Positions 53,674-62,419 of a DNA stretch of 64,000 nt are shown here, in pieces. The notes beneath the pieces are model-generated. The model was not told where the DNA came from. It searched no databases and saw only the letters and a list, made by a program, of their open reading frames with translations. A program made the position numbers and the translations under genes. The first letter of the stretch is position 1. Each line of letters begins with the position of its first letter. Source of the stretch: Prevotella sp. MA2016 (lineage in GTDB: Bacteria; Bacteroidota; Bacteroidia; Bacteroidales; Bacteroidaceae); NCBI RefSeq assembly GCF_000619825.1, contig NZ_JHUW01000006.1, forward strand, positions 496,001 through 560,000. The letters run 5' to 3'.

Positions 53674-54921
53674 ATGATACAGGATTTTGAAATAATGGCG
53701 CCTGTGGGTTCGCGCGAATCACTTGCTGCGGCTATACAAGCTGGTGCCGATAGTATTTATTTTGGTATTGAAAAACTGAACATGCGTGCTCACTCGGCCA
53801 CCACGTTCACCATTGACGATTTGCGAGAGATTGCTCAGACCTGCGATGCGCATGGTATTAAGAGTTATCTCACTGTCAATACCATTATATATGGTGAGGA
53901 TATTCCCCTGATGCATGAGATTATTGATGCGGCTCACGAAGCAGGTATTTCTGCTGTTATCGCCAGCGATGTGGCTGTGATGACCTACTGCCGAAAGGTA
54001 GGACAGGAGGTGCATCTCTCTACTCAACTTAATATCTCGAATATCGAGGCCCTCAAGTTCTACGCTCAGTTTGCAGATGTAGTGGTGCTGGCGCGCGAAC
54101 TCAATATGGATCAGGTGGCAGAAATCTTCCGTCAGGTAGAAGAGGAGAATATATGCGGTCCTAGCGGTAAGCAGATACGTATCGAGATGTTCTGCCATGG
54201 AGCCCTTTGTATGGCCATCAGTGGTAAGTGCTACATGAGTCTTCATGCAGCTAACCGCTCAGCCAACCGTGGTGAGTGCATTCAGATATGTCGTCGCTCT
54301 TATACAGCTACCGACAACGAGACAGGCTATCAGCTTGATATCGACAATAAATACATCATGAGTCCTAAAGATCTTAAGACCGTACGTTTTATTGACCGCA
54401 TGATGAAGAGCGGCGTGCGAGTGTTTAAGATAGAGGGACGTGCACGTGGTCCCGAATACGTCTATACGGTGGTTACTGCTTACAAGGAGGCTATCCAGGC
54501 AGTGCTCGACGGCACGTTTACCGAAGAAAAGAAGGATGAGTGGGATGCCCGCTTGGCCACTGTGTTCAATCGTGGCTTCTGGGATGGCTACTACCAGGGA
54601 CAGACCATGGGTGAGTGGAATAAGCACTACGGCTCTTGCGCCACCGAGCGTAAGGTATATATTGGTAGGGGCGTCAAGTATTTCTCTAAGTTAGGTGTGG
54701 CCGAGTTCTCTGTTGAAGCCAACACATTCAAGGTTGGCGATAAGATGCTCATTACAGGTCCTACCACAGGTGTGATGTATGTTACGGCCGACGAAATCCA
54801 TGGCGACAACGGTCCTGTGGAGGTGGCCGAGAAAGGTACACGGGTTTCTATTACTGTGAGCGGAAAAATTCGCCAGAGCGATAAACTTTTTAAGCTTGAG
54901 CAGGTGGAACCAGCAGAATAA
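53674..54921 (+). CDS. Peptidase U32 family protein (TrhP-like)
   Basis: 415 residues. Start IMAPVGSRESLAAAIQAGAD, Cys-containing EMFCHGALCMAISGKCYMSL, FKIEGRARGPEYVYTVVTAY and a C-terminal beta domain. Members of the U32 group (TrhP/YegQ) support prephenate-dependent 5-hydroxyuridine synthesis at tRNA position 34 in E. coli, so a tRNA-modification role is likely. A copy of its last 20 codons sits at 56761-56823. Confidence 0.92.
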   Translation: MIQDFEIMAPVGSRESLAAAIQAGADSIYFGIEKLNMRAHSATTFTIDDLREIAQTCDAHGIKSYLTVNTIIYGEDIPLMHEIIDAAHEAGISAVIASDVAVMTYCRKVGQEVHLSTQLNISNIEALKFYAQFADVVVLARELNMDQVAEIFRQVEEENICGPSGKQIRIEMFCHGALCMAISGKCYMSLHAANRSANRGECIQICRRSYTATDNETGYQLDIDNKYIMSPKDLKTVRFIDRMMKSGVRVFKIEGRARGPEYVYTVVTAYKEAIQAVLDGTFTEEKKDEWDARLATVFNRGFWDGYYQGQTMGEWNKHYGSCATERKVYIGRGVKYFSKLGVAEFSVEANTFKVGDKMLITGPTTGVMYVTADEIHGDNGPVEVAEKGTRVSITVSGKIRQSDKLFKLEQVEPAE

Positions 54922-54926
54922 CTGAT

Positions 54927-54958
54927 AGATCAGGGTCGCATCACTGCGACCCTGATCT
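54927..54958. terminator. Bidirectional hairpin after the U32 gene
   Basis: Perfect 14-bp arms AGATCAGGGTCGCA and TGCGACCCTGATCT with a TCAC loop. No T-run follows. A diverged copy with the same loop lies at 56826-56855. Confidence 0.65.
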
Positions 54959-55029
54959 GTTAACCTACTAACCAATTACTAATCAACCAAGTTCCCTATA
55001 TTTTCAGTCAACAGCTCAATTTATATTTT

Positions 55030-55073
55030 TTTATGTGAATGTTTGGTCGATTCACATAAATTATTTACCTTTG
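55030..55073 (+). promoter_or_regulatory. Promoter with flanking operator of the BACON lipoprotein
   Basis: TTG (55043-55045), 20 bases, TACCTTTG (55066-55073). Perfect 11-bp arms TTTATGTGAAT (55030-55040) and ATTCACATAAA (55050-55060) straddle the TTG, so a bound dimer would block polymerase. Confidence 0.7.
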
Positions 55074-55098
55074 CCGCCAATATTAAGATTATCAACCT

Positions 55099-56754
55099 AT
55101 GAATAACAAATGTATTTGGATTGTAATGTGCATGCTGCTGATGCTGGCATGTAGTCATGATGAAAGTGTTGGAGACTGGAATCCTGGTCAGGCTTCTGGG
55201 CATACCACCCCACCAATTCTCGACAAAAGCATTGTTCGCTTTGACTGCCACGAGGATACCTTCTCCGTCAACATCGTCTGCTCTGCCGACTGGACAATAA
55301 AGATTGATTCAAGTTGGGTTTCTGCCAATAAAATGAGTGGTAGAGGCAACGAAACAGTGAAGTTTAAATGCTCCAAGAATCTTACGGTAAAGCAACGTGA
55401 GGCTGAGATATACATCACTAATACATTCACCGGTAAATCGGCCAAGGTGCTGGTCTGTCAGACAGGTAGGCCTCGTGGCAAAGCCGGGTTAGTTAGCAAT
55501 AGGGTTGTTGTGGGCAATGCACAGACTGGAGAGAAAACTTACATTGAATTGACTTTCGATATGCCCATCACGGTCGAGGCTATATCTTCGTCTCGTTATT
55601 ACCTTAGCGATATTACTCCAGAGTATAGTGAAGATCATTGCTCTGTGCGCTTTGGAATGCCGGTTGTTACTCTAGGCTTGGAGTCTGAAGGTACTGTTAC
55701 TGTTGTCAACGGCGATGGTGCTGAGACTACAACCTCATTCCGACTTGATTTTTACGACAAACACTATAAGGTAGAAGGCCAAGTGCGTGGTGCTATTGTT
55801 TCATCAGACGAGCAGAGCGTGTGGCTATCCACTAGTCATCCCTCTAAACTTATAGAGTTGTCGCTCGTAGACGGTAGCGTTCTTCATGAGATAGATATGC
55901 CCTTTACACCAGCAAAAATCAGCATTAATCCCTATAATGGCCTACTCTATGTTATGCCTTATAACATGTTCGAAGACAAGGGATTTGCCAATAGCTTCTG
56001 CACTGTCAACCCCAAAAAAGGCAGCATCACTGCTACTTATACTATAGAACCTTCGGCCAAAACTCATCCGCAGTATCCTGTCATCTATCCCTACGAGGTG
56101 GAGTTTACAAGCGATGGCTTCGGCGTATTAATGCTGCGTTCCAGGGAAACAACGCAGCTGGAGTGGCGCTATATCGATAGCGCCAATGACAATAAGATAA
56201 CTGCAACAGATTATGACTGGACTACTTTTTGGGTAGAACATGTGTATCAGGGTTGCAATCAGAAATCCATATACGCTAACGGATATTGCGCAGTGTTCTC
56301 TGATCTGTATCAGATAACGCGCCAGCAGCCTGTCCCCCAGCCGCATACGCTCGATACTCATTTTAAAAACACAAACTATTGGGCTGGTGGCAATATGACC
56401 AACATGGTTTTCCACCGTTCGCGCAATCGCCTGTTTGTCTCTACAGCACCATATTGCCAGTGTGTGGTAAACCTCGATAATGACAGTTATTCTGAGGTGT
56501 TCAATGCAGAGTCTCGCGGTGCAAAAGCTGCATGGGACTATACCGACCCTTCGCGTAACATAATCTATTTTGCAGGCGGCATAGGCAGCCTTTTCCTGGT
56601 GCTTGATATGGACAAGCCCGACTGCGTGTATTATCAAGAATGTATTTGGGGGTCAGATGATATATGCACCATCGATCATCTGGCTACAACCAATCAGGTT
56701 TTGATTACCTCATTAGATGGGGTGTATCTGCTCTCGCTCAACCATGACAAATGA
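55099..56754 (+). CDS. BACON-domain surface lipoprotein with a beta-propeller-like region
   Basis: 551 residues, lipobox MLACS (C18). Residues about 42-122 form a BACON domain (FSVNIVCSADWTIKIDSSWV, ending KVLVCQTG). Residues about 220-545 show WD/YVTN-like repeats (VWLSTSHPSKLIELSLVDGS, NRLFVSTAPYCQCVVNLDND), suggesting a propeller. Probably surface exposed and binding a glycan or protein. Flanked by the U32 3' end and its relic copy, so the locus has been rearranged. Confidence 0.75.
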   Translation: MNNKCIWIVMCMLLMLACSHDESVGDWNPGQASGHTTPPILDKSIVRFDCHEDTFSVNIVCSADWTIKIDSSWVSANKMSGRGNETVKFKCSKNLTVKQREAEIYITNTFTGKSAKVLVCQTGRPRGKAGLVSNRVVVGNAQTGEKTYIELTFDMPITVEAISSSRYYLSDITPEYSEDHCSVRFGMPVVTLGLESEGTVTVVNGDGAETTTSFRLDFYDKHYKVEGQVRGAIVSSDEQSVWLSTSHPSKLIELSLVDGSVLHEIDMPFTPAKISINPYNGLLYVMPYNMFEDKGFANSFCTVNPKKGSITATYTIEPSAKTHPQYPVIYPYEVEFTSDGFGVLMLRSRETTQLEWRYIDSANDNKITATDYDWTTFWVEHVYQGCNQKSIYANGYCAVFSDLYQITRQQPVPQPHTLDTHFKNTNYWAGGNMTNMVFHRSRNRLFVSTAPYCQCVVNLDNDSYSEVFNAESRGAKAAWDYTDPSRNIIYFAGGIGSLFLVLDMDKPDCVYYQECIWGSDDICTIDHLATTNQVLITSLDGVYLLSLNHDK

Positions 56755-56760
56755 CACTAT

Positions 56761-56823
56761 GCTGTGAGCGGAAAAATTCGCCAGAGCGATAAACTTTTCA
56801 AACTTGAAGGCGTTTCACAATAA
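56761..56823 (+). pseudogene. Relic copy of the U32 gene 3' end
   Basis: AVSGKIRQSDKLFKLEGVSQ then stop, in frame, matches the U32 C-terminus (TVSGKIRQSDKLFKLEQVEP). The DNA is near-identical over about 45 bases. It is followed by a copy of the U32 hairpin. Confidence 0.8.
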
Positions 56824-56825
56824 CA

Positions 56826-56855
56826 AATCAGGGGTGCATCACTGCACCCCTGATT
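56826..56855. terminator. Hairpin paralogous to that after the U32 gene
   Basis: Perfect 13-bp arms AATCAGGGGTGCA and TGCACCCCTGATT with a TCAC loop, followed by CACTTTTTACC. Same loop and design as 54927-54958 but compensatory changes in the stem. Confidence 0.7.
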
Positions 56856-56914
56856 CACTTTTTACCAATTAACTAATAATTACTAACCATTATACTAACA
56901 AAAACTATAAATGT

Positions 56915-56968
56915 ATGAAAAAACTAATCCGTGTTTCTGGTACTACTGATTTTCTGCTGCAAAGGTAG
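56915..56968 (+). pseudogene. Possible broken lipoprotein leader
   Basis: ATGAAAAAACTAATCC then, one frame over, GTGTTTCTGGTACTACTGAT reads MKKLI...VFLVLLIFCCKG, a lipoprotein-like signal peptide cut by a frameshift. The rest of the gap to sufE (56755-57192) shows only the U32 relic, its hairpin and the sufE promoter. Confidence 0.35.
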
Positions 56969-57142
56969 GCATTTATGCACATTCTCAAAAATATCTTCAA
57001 CCAACTGCCTTTTATCTTCAGCCAATCGCTCAATTTATATTTTCTTAGCAGTGAAACCTAAGAGGAATTGTGCAAGGTGTTGTTTATCAATACATAATGA
57101 GAATAGCCCCAAAATATTAACTCTTTTTTAATTGAAATATGT

Positions 57143-57173
57143 TTGGTGAGGTAGGGGATTTTTAGTAACTTTG
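57143..57173 (+). promoter_or_regulatory. Promoter of sufE (and nrdD, nrdG)
   Basis: TTG (57143-57145), 20 bases, TAACTTTG (57166-57173), 19 bases before the sufE ATG. Confidence 0.75.
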
Positions 57174-57192
57174 CAGGCAAATTATATAAGCT

Positions 57193-57618
57193 ATGACAAT
57201 AAACGAGATACAAGACGAAATTATAGAGGAGTTCGGTGGTTTTGACGACTGGATGGATAAATACCAGTTGCTCATCGACTTAGGTAATGAGCAGGAGTCA
57301 TTGGACGATAAGTATAAGACTGAGCAGAACCTGATAGACGGTTGTCAGAGTCGTGTGTGGTTGCAGGCCGACCTTGTGGATGGCAAAATTCATTTTTCTG
57401 CCGAGAGCGATGCACTCATCGTGAAGGGTATTGTGGCCTTGCTGATACGTGTGCTTTCTGACCATACACCACAGGAGATTCTGGATGCCGACCTCTACTT
57501 CATCGAGGAGATTGGTCTGAAGGAGCATCTCTCACCAACCCGTAGTAACGGACTGTTGGCGATGGTGAAGCAAATAAAAATGTACGCGCTTGCGTATAAT
57601 GGAAAGAGTAACTCTTAA
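57193..57618 (+). CDS. sufE: SufE-family sulfur acceptor
   Basis: 141 residues, full length. Acceptor C51 in NLIDGCQSRVWLQADL, and SPTRSNGLLAMVKQIK at the C-terminus. Takes persulfide sulfur from a SufS-type cysteine desulfurase for Fe-S cluster assembly. It precedes nrdD by 22 bases; NrdG needs a 4Fe-4S cluster, so the pairing is sensible. Confidence 0.95.
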   Translation: MTINEIQDEIIEEFGGFDDWMDKYQLLIDLGNEQESLDDKYKTEQNLIDGCQSRVWLQADLVDGKIHFSAESDALIVKGIVALLIRVLSDHTPQEILDADLYFIEEIGLKEHLSPTRSNGLLAMVKQIKMYALAYNGKSNS

Positions 57619-57640
57619 AAAAATAACTAAATAACCCACT

Positions 57641-59884
57641 ATGATACAGACTGTAAAAAAGCGCGACGGGCGCATCGTTGGATTTAACGAACAGAAGGTG
57701 ATGGCCGCCATACGTAAGGCCATGTTGCACACTGATAAAGGCGAGGATGAGCGACTGCTTTACCAGATTACTGACCGTATCGCGCAGCGCGGCGAGAGTC
57801 AGATGACGGTAGAGGAAATTCAAGACCTGGTGGAGATGGAATTGATGAAGTCAAGTCGTAAGGACGTGGCTCAGAAATATATTGCCTATCGCAACCAGCG
57901 CTCAATAGCCCGAAAGGCTAAGACTCGCGAGGTGTTCCTTGATATCGTGAATATCAAGAACAATGATGTGACGCGCGAAAATGCCAATATGAACGCTGAT
58001 ACCCCAGCGGGTATGATGATGAAGTTTGCTAGCGAAACGACAAAACCTTTCGTAGATGATTATCTGTTGAGCGAGGAGAGTCGTAACGCAGTAGAACATA
58101 ACTATCTGCATATCCATGATAAGGATTACTATCCAACCAAGAGTCTCACTTGTGTGCAGCACCCATTGGATAATATCCTGCAAAACGGATTTACAGCCGG
58201 ACACGGCGCTTCGCGTGCTGCAAAGCGCATCGAGACTGCCAGCGTGCTGGCCTGCATTTCAATGGAGTGCGCTCAGAATGAGATGCATGGTGGACAGGCT
58301 ATACCAGCCTTCGATTTCTATCTGGCACCTTATGTGCGCATGAGTTATATCGAAGAACTGAAAGCGCTCGAAGACCTGTATGGCGAGAGCCTTAAGGAAC
58401 TGTATGACGAACCTTTGATGGACTATCTGAAGGCACCGCTCGATGGGTTGGAAGGTAAGGATCGTGCACGCCAGCATGCTATGAACAAGACAGTGAGCCG
58501 TGTGCACCAGGCCATGGAGGCTTTCATTCATAATATGAATACCATTCACTCGCGTGGAGGTAACCAGGTGGTGTTCTCGAGCATTAACTATGGTACCGAT
58601 ACCAGTGCCGAGGGACGTTGTGTGATGCGCGAGATATTGCTTTCTACCTATGAAGGCGTAGGTAACGGAGAGACGGCTATCTTCCCAATTCAGATATGGA
58701 AAAAGAAACGTGGTGTGAACTACCTGCCAGAGGATCGTAACTTCGACCTCTATCAACTGGCTTGTAAAGTGACGGCCCGCCGTTTCTTCCCTAACTTCCT
58801 GAATCTGGATGCCAGCTTCAATCAGGCAAGTGAGTGGCGTGCCGACGATCCCAAGCGCTATATGCATGAGGTAGCTACGATGGGCTGTCGTACACGTGTG
58901 TTTGAGAACCGTTTCGGACCTAAGACCAGTATTGGACGTGGAAACCTTTCGTTCTCAACTATCAATATCGTCAAACTGGCCTTGGAGTGCCGTGAGGAAC
59001 AGGATGAGCAGAAGCGTATCGACATGTTCTTTGCCAAACTCGATCAGATGCTGGAGATTACTGCTAAGCAGCTGGATGACCGTTTCCAATTCCAGAAAAC
59101 CGCTTTTGCCAAGCAGTTCCCCCTGCTGATGCAGTGCTTGTGGGTTGGAGCCGATAAGCTGAAACCAATGGATAGCATTGAAAGTGTAATCAATCAAGGA
59201 ACACTTGGTATTGGATTTATCGGACTGGCCGAGGCATTAGTAGCTCTGACGGGTAAACACCACGGTGAGAGCGAGAAGAGTCAGGAACTGGGTGTCAGAA
59301 TTGTGACCTACATGCGTGACCGTGCTAATGAGTTCTGCGACCGCTATCACCATAATTATAGCATATTAGCTACACCTGCCGAGGGCCTGAGTGGTAAGTT
59401 TACAAAGAAGGATCGAAAGGAGTTTGGCGTGATTCCTGGTGTAACCGATCGTGACTACTATACTAACTCTAACCATGTGCCCGTATATTTCAAGTGCAGC
59501 GCACGCCATAAGGCTGAGGTTGAGGCACCTTATCACAATCTGACACGTGGCGGACATATCTTCTATGTGGAAATCGATGGCGATGCAACACACAATCCAC
59601 AGGTGATTATGAGTGTTGTTGACATGATGGACCAGTTGGATATGGGTTATGGCAGCGTAAATCATAACCGCAACCGCTGTATGGAATGTGGTTATGAGAA
59701 TGCTGATGACCACCTGGAGAAGTGTCCTAAGTGTGGCTCTACCAACATCGATAAACTGCAGCGTATTACAGGCTATCTGGTTGGTACCACAGATCGTTGG
59801 AATAGTGGTAAGCTAGCTGAACTGAACGACCGCGTGACCCATATTGATCACGCAGCTCAGGATCAGGCACTTTTTGAGGATTGA
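57641..59884 (+). CDS. nrdD: Anaerobic ribonucleoside-triphosphate reductase
   Basis: 747 residues, full length. N-terminal ATP-cone (KKRDGRIVGFNEQKVMAAIR), the central ten-stranded barrel, C-terminal zinc site CMECG...CPKCG, and the glycyl-radical loop RITGYLVGTTDRWNSGK. Makes dNTPs under anaerobic conditions using formate or a thioredoxin-type donor. Followed after 31 bases by its activase gene. Confidence 0.98.
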   Translation: MIQTVKKRDGRIVGFNEQKVMAAIRKAMLHTDKGEDERLLYQITDRIAQRGESQMTVEEIQDLVEMELMKSSRKDVAQKYIAYRNQRSIARKAKTREVFLDIVNIKNNDVTRENANMNADTPAGMMMKFASETTKPFVDDYLLSEESRNAVEHNYLHIHDKDYYPTKSLTCVQHPLDNILQNGFTAGHGASRAAKRIETASVLACISMECAQNEMHGGQAIPAFDFYLAPYVRMSYIEELKALEDLYGESLKELYDEPLMDYLKAPLDGLEGKDRARQHAMNKTVSRVHQAMEAFIHNMNTIHSRGGNQVVFSSINYGTDTSAEGRCVMREILLSTYEGVGNGETAIFPIQIWKKKRGVNYLPEDRNFDLYQLACKVTARRFFPNFLNLDASFNQASEWRADDPKRYMHEVATMGCRTRVFENRFGPKTSIGRGNLSFSTINIVKLALECREEQDEQKRIDMFFAKLDQMLEITAKQLDDRFQFQKTAFAKQFPLLMQCLWVGADKLKPMDSIESVINQGTLGIGFIGLAEALVALTGKHHGESEKSQELGVRIVTYMRDRANEFCDRYHHNYSILATPAEGLSGKFTKKDRKEFGVIPGVTDRDYYTNSNHVPVYFKCSARHKAEVEAPYHNLTRGGHIFYVEIDGDATHNPQVIMSVVDMMDQLDMGYGSVNHNRNRCMECGYENADDHLEKCPKCGSTNIDKLQRITGYLVGTTDRWNSGKLAELNDRVTHIDHAAQDQALFED

Positions 59885-59915
59885 AAAGTTCAACAATTGA
59901 AGAATTGAAGTTGAA

Positions 59916-60413
59916 GTGATTCGAGTTCTCGATATCATAGAAGATACGATGGTGGACGGCCCGGGCTTCCGGACGTCCATCTATTGTGCTGGGTGTGGTC
60001 ATCAGTGTCCTGGCTGTCATAACCCGCAGTCGTGGGCTTTTGACGGTGGGCGCGAGATGACTACGCAGCAGCTCATGAAGATTATTACAGCCGACCCATT
60101 TGCCAACGTGACTTTCTCTGGGGGAGACCCGATGTATCAAGCTGCTGGCTTTGCAGAGTTAGCACATGCTATTCATGAGCAAACAAATAAAGATATCTGG
60201 TGTTTTACAGGCTTTACATTCGAAAGCCTGATACAGGATGATCAGCGTGAATTGTTACGACAAATTGACGTGTTGGTTGACGGCCCCTTTGTGGAGCGTC
60301 TGAAAAACCCCGACCTGCTGTTCCGAGGCTCATCGAACCAGCGACTTATCGACGTGCCAGCTTCACTCTATGAGGGTAGAGTGGTGCTTTGGACGCCTGA
60401 TATCAGTGTGTAA
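59916..60413 (+). CDS. nrdG: Anaerobic RNR activating radical-SAM protein
   Basis: 165 residues from a GTG start. CxxxCxxC as C27-GHQ-C31-PG-C34 within YCAGCGHQCPGCHNPQSW, and TFSGGDPMYQ for S-adenosylmethionine binding. It forms the glycyl radical on NrdD. The 31-base spacer after nrdD carries the AACAATTGAAGAATTGAAG repeat seen at other operon junctions. Confidence 0.95.
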   Translation: MIRVLDIIEDTMVDGPGFRTSIYCAGCGHQCPGCHNPQSWAFDGGREMTTQQLMKIITADPFANVTFSGGDPMYQAAGFAELAHAIHEQTNKDIWCFTGFTFESLIQDDQRELLRQIDVLVDGPFVERLKNPDLLFRGSSNQRLIDVPASLYEGRVVLWTPDISV

Positions 60414-60416
60414 GTC

Positions 60417-61703
60417 TTATTCTTCCTTATAAGAATCCAGCTTTTTGAGGTAGTAGTCACGGAAGTCATTCCAGTGATAGTAAGGTGCCATGTGCGTAGG
60501 CAGAGGCAGCATGGCCTCATTCTCGTTGAGCAGCACTTTGAAGAGGATGTTATGGTCGTGCATGTTTCTGCGATAGAATACAAATTGTATATTGGCTGCC
60601 ATTGGGAACACTTCGAAGTTTATCCAACCTTCCAAGTCGAGCTGTTCCAGGTCATGGATTTCGCGTCCATAGCCGTTCAGGTCGAGCAAGCAGGCCAGTG
60701 GAAGGATGATGGTTTCGTGACCAAATCGCAGGGTGGCACCAGGGTGAGGCAAGGTGAGACAACTGTCGGCATCGGCGATGATGCGTCGCAGCAATTTACG
60801 TTGAGTGAAAGGCTGATGCCCACCATTATGAGGGTTGCAGCCAAAACTGAGGTACCAGAAAGCATTGGCCTGTAGCCAATTGTTATAAAGCTCGTCTGGG
60901 CTGTAGATGTCGAAGAGATTAAAGAGATCGCGCATCTCTGTTCCCTGTACACTAGATGCTATCTTAAAAATCGACTTATTGAGTTCAAAGGCATCTATCT
61001 CGTGATTGAAGTAGGCAGTGTCGTTGAATAGCTTGCTCATGGCAGGCTTGTCGATGGCATAATGACTACAGAACTCATTATACACTTCCTGCGTCTTCTT
61101 GGAGTAGCGCTGACGGTAGAGTGCAGAGTCTTGCAGATTCATGTAATACATATCGTGCTGCGAGGCATCGGCATTGAACACCAGGTGATGATTATTTTTT
61201 GCTAATTGCAGCAACTCGTTCTGCATCGACAGTATGCAGCGTATCACTACAGTACTCTTGGCCTCTACCACAGAATGTCCTTGAAATACCTCTGGGAAAC
61301 GATCGTACATGCGCTGAGCTATCTGGCGGTGCTGGGCAGCACCCAAGGGTGTCAGGTCGCCATAACGGCCCTTGGCGTCCTCGTGCAAATATCCCAACAA
61401 CCGCAATGCTTTTTCGCCTAATTCCGTGAGTTTGCCTGCTTCGCTGGCTTTGAGCAATACCTGATAAGGCTTATCGTACTCCTCAGCTTTGATGAGATAG
61501 CGGGAGCCATGACGGGCATAGGTGCTGATGTAGAATGGATGGTAGCCTGACGGAGCTGGGGTGAGTTCGCGTGTGGGTCCCTGGTAAGCATAGTAGTTGC
61601 TTCCTGCTTTCAGGAAATCCCGTTTCAACTGTTCGCGTACGTTTTGAGCGAAGACTGAGACTGCCGACAGTGCCAAAAGGGCAAATAATATCACTTTTCG
61701 CAT
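60417..61703 (-). CDS. Exported histidine acid phosphatase (MINPP-like)
   Basis: 428 residues from MRKVILFALLALSAVSVFAQ, a signal peptide. Catalytic RHGSRY at 64-69 and GHET at 328-331 are the histidine phosphatase branch-2 motifs; the length fits multiple inositol-polyphosphate phosphatase-like enzymes of gut Bacteroides. It would release phosphate from phytate or other phosphate esters in the periplasm. The start is set by the promoter at 61725-61755. Confidence 0.88.
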   Translation of the reverse strand: MRKVILFALLALSAVSVFAQNVREQLKRDFLKAGSNYYAYQGPTRELTPAPSGYHPFYISTYARHGSRYLIKAEEYDKPYQVLLKASEAGKLTELGEKALRLLGYLHEDAKGRYGDLTPLGAAQHRQIAQRMYDRFPEVFQGHSVVEAKSTVVIRCILSMQNELLQLAKNNHHLVFNADASQHDMYYMNLQDSALYRQRYSKKTQEVYNEFCSHYAIDKPAMSKLFNDTAYFNHEIDAFELNKSIFKIASSVQGTEMRDLFNLFDIYSPDELYNNWLQANAFWYLSFGCNPHNGGHQPFTQRKLLRRIIADADSCLTLPHPGATLRFGHETIILPLACLLDLNGYGREIHDLEQLDLEGWINFEVFPMAANIQFVFYRRNMHDHNILFKVLLNENEAMLPLPTHMAPYYHWNDFRDYYLKKLDSYKEE

Positions 61704-61724
61704 AGATTTTTCCTTTTTTCGGGG

Positions 61725-61755
61725 CAAATATACAAAAAAATCACTATTTTTGCAA
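61725..61755 (-). promoter_or_regulatory. Promoter of the phosphatase, overlapping the divergent rpoN promoter
   Basis: On the minus strand TTG (61753-61755), 20 bases, TATATTTG (61725-61732). On the plus strand TATTTTTG (61745-61752) serves the rpoN unit and overlaps the spacer, so the two promoters should compete. Confidence 0.7.
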
Positions 61756-61771
61756 AAAAATAGCACATAAT

Positions 61772-62419
61772 ATGGCAAAAAACTCAAAATGGCAGGATGA
61801 ATACTGGCTACTGCTCTTGCAGTTATACCTACAAAAACCCACTGGCGTCAAGCCGATGTACAGCAAGCCGCTCATCGATTTGAGTATGGAGTTGCACATC
61901 GAACCCCAGCAGATTTTTAACAAGTTATGTCAGATAGCCAACCTTGAAACACCACGCATCGAACACATCTGGGAGGTGTATGGACAGAATCCGCGTAAGT
62001 TGAAACGGGCTGTCAACCTATTGCGTGAGATGTGGGGATTTAATAATGCCTTGGAGTTTTATGAGGGCGTGGAGACGATAGAGAGTTTTGAGAAAGATTT
62101 TAAGCCCATCGCTGATGACACTACGCTTACACCTATGATGCTGGTGCTGATACTCGACGTGTACTTCCGTCTGACTCCCATTACGATGGTAGCTGAGACG
62201 CCTGAGGTACAGGAACTTGCTAAGATGATGAAACTGCAGCCACAAGAGGTGGTAGAGGCGATGGAAGCATTTCAGCACTGCGATCCTTATTTGAACAGGA
62301 AAGATGTGGCAGATGGGGCCCTAGCGCAGGCTTGTCAGAAGGTTTGGCGCAGATTTGGCAATGCTGAGCCGCAGGATTTGGAGTCGTATGCCGACCAATT
62401 AAAAGAGTATTTTAAGTGA
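61772..62419 (+). CDS. Conserved protein encoded upstream of rpoN
   Basis: 215 residues, helical, soluble, without a signal peptide. KPLIDLSMELHIEPQQIFNK and LAKMMKLQPQEVVEAMEAFQ look like paired helix-turn-helix-type units, but no family is recognised with certainty. Overlaps the rpoN GTG start by 4 bases, so translation is coupled. May act with sigma-54 or be an unrelated neighbour. Confidence 0.75.
   Translation: MAKNSKWQDEYWLLLLQLYLQKPTGVKPMYSKPLIDLSMELHIEPQQIFNKLCQIANLETPRIEHIWEVYGQNPRKLKRAVNLLREMWGFNNALEFYEGVETIESFEKDFKPIADDTTLTPMMLVLILDVYFRLTPITMVAETPEVQELAKMMKLQPQEVVEAMEAFQHCDPYLNRKDVADGALAQACQKVWRRFGNAEPQDLESYADQLKEYFK

Noticed and set aside
53719..54246. 175-codon frame opposite the U32 gene
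   Set aside because: The U32 frame carries conserved motifs along its full length; the reverse frame does not.
55030..55060. E. coli-type CRP site TGTGA-N6-TCACA
   Set aside because: The TGTGA and TCACA halves are 13 bases apart, too far for that consensus.
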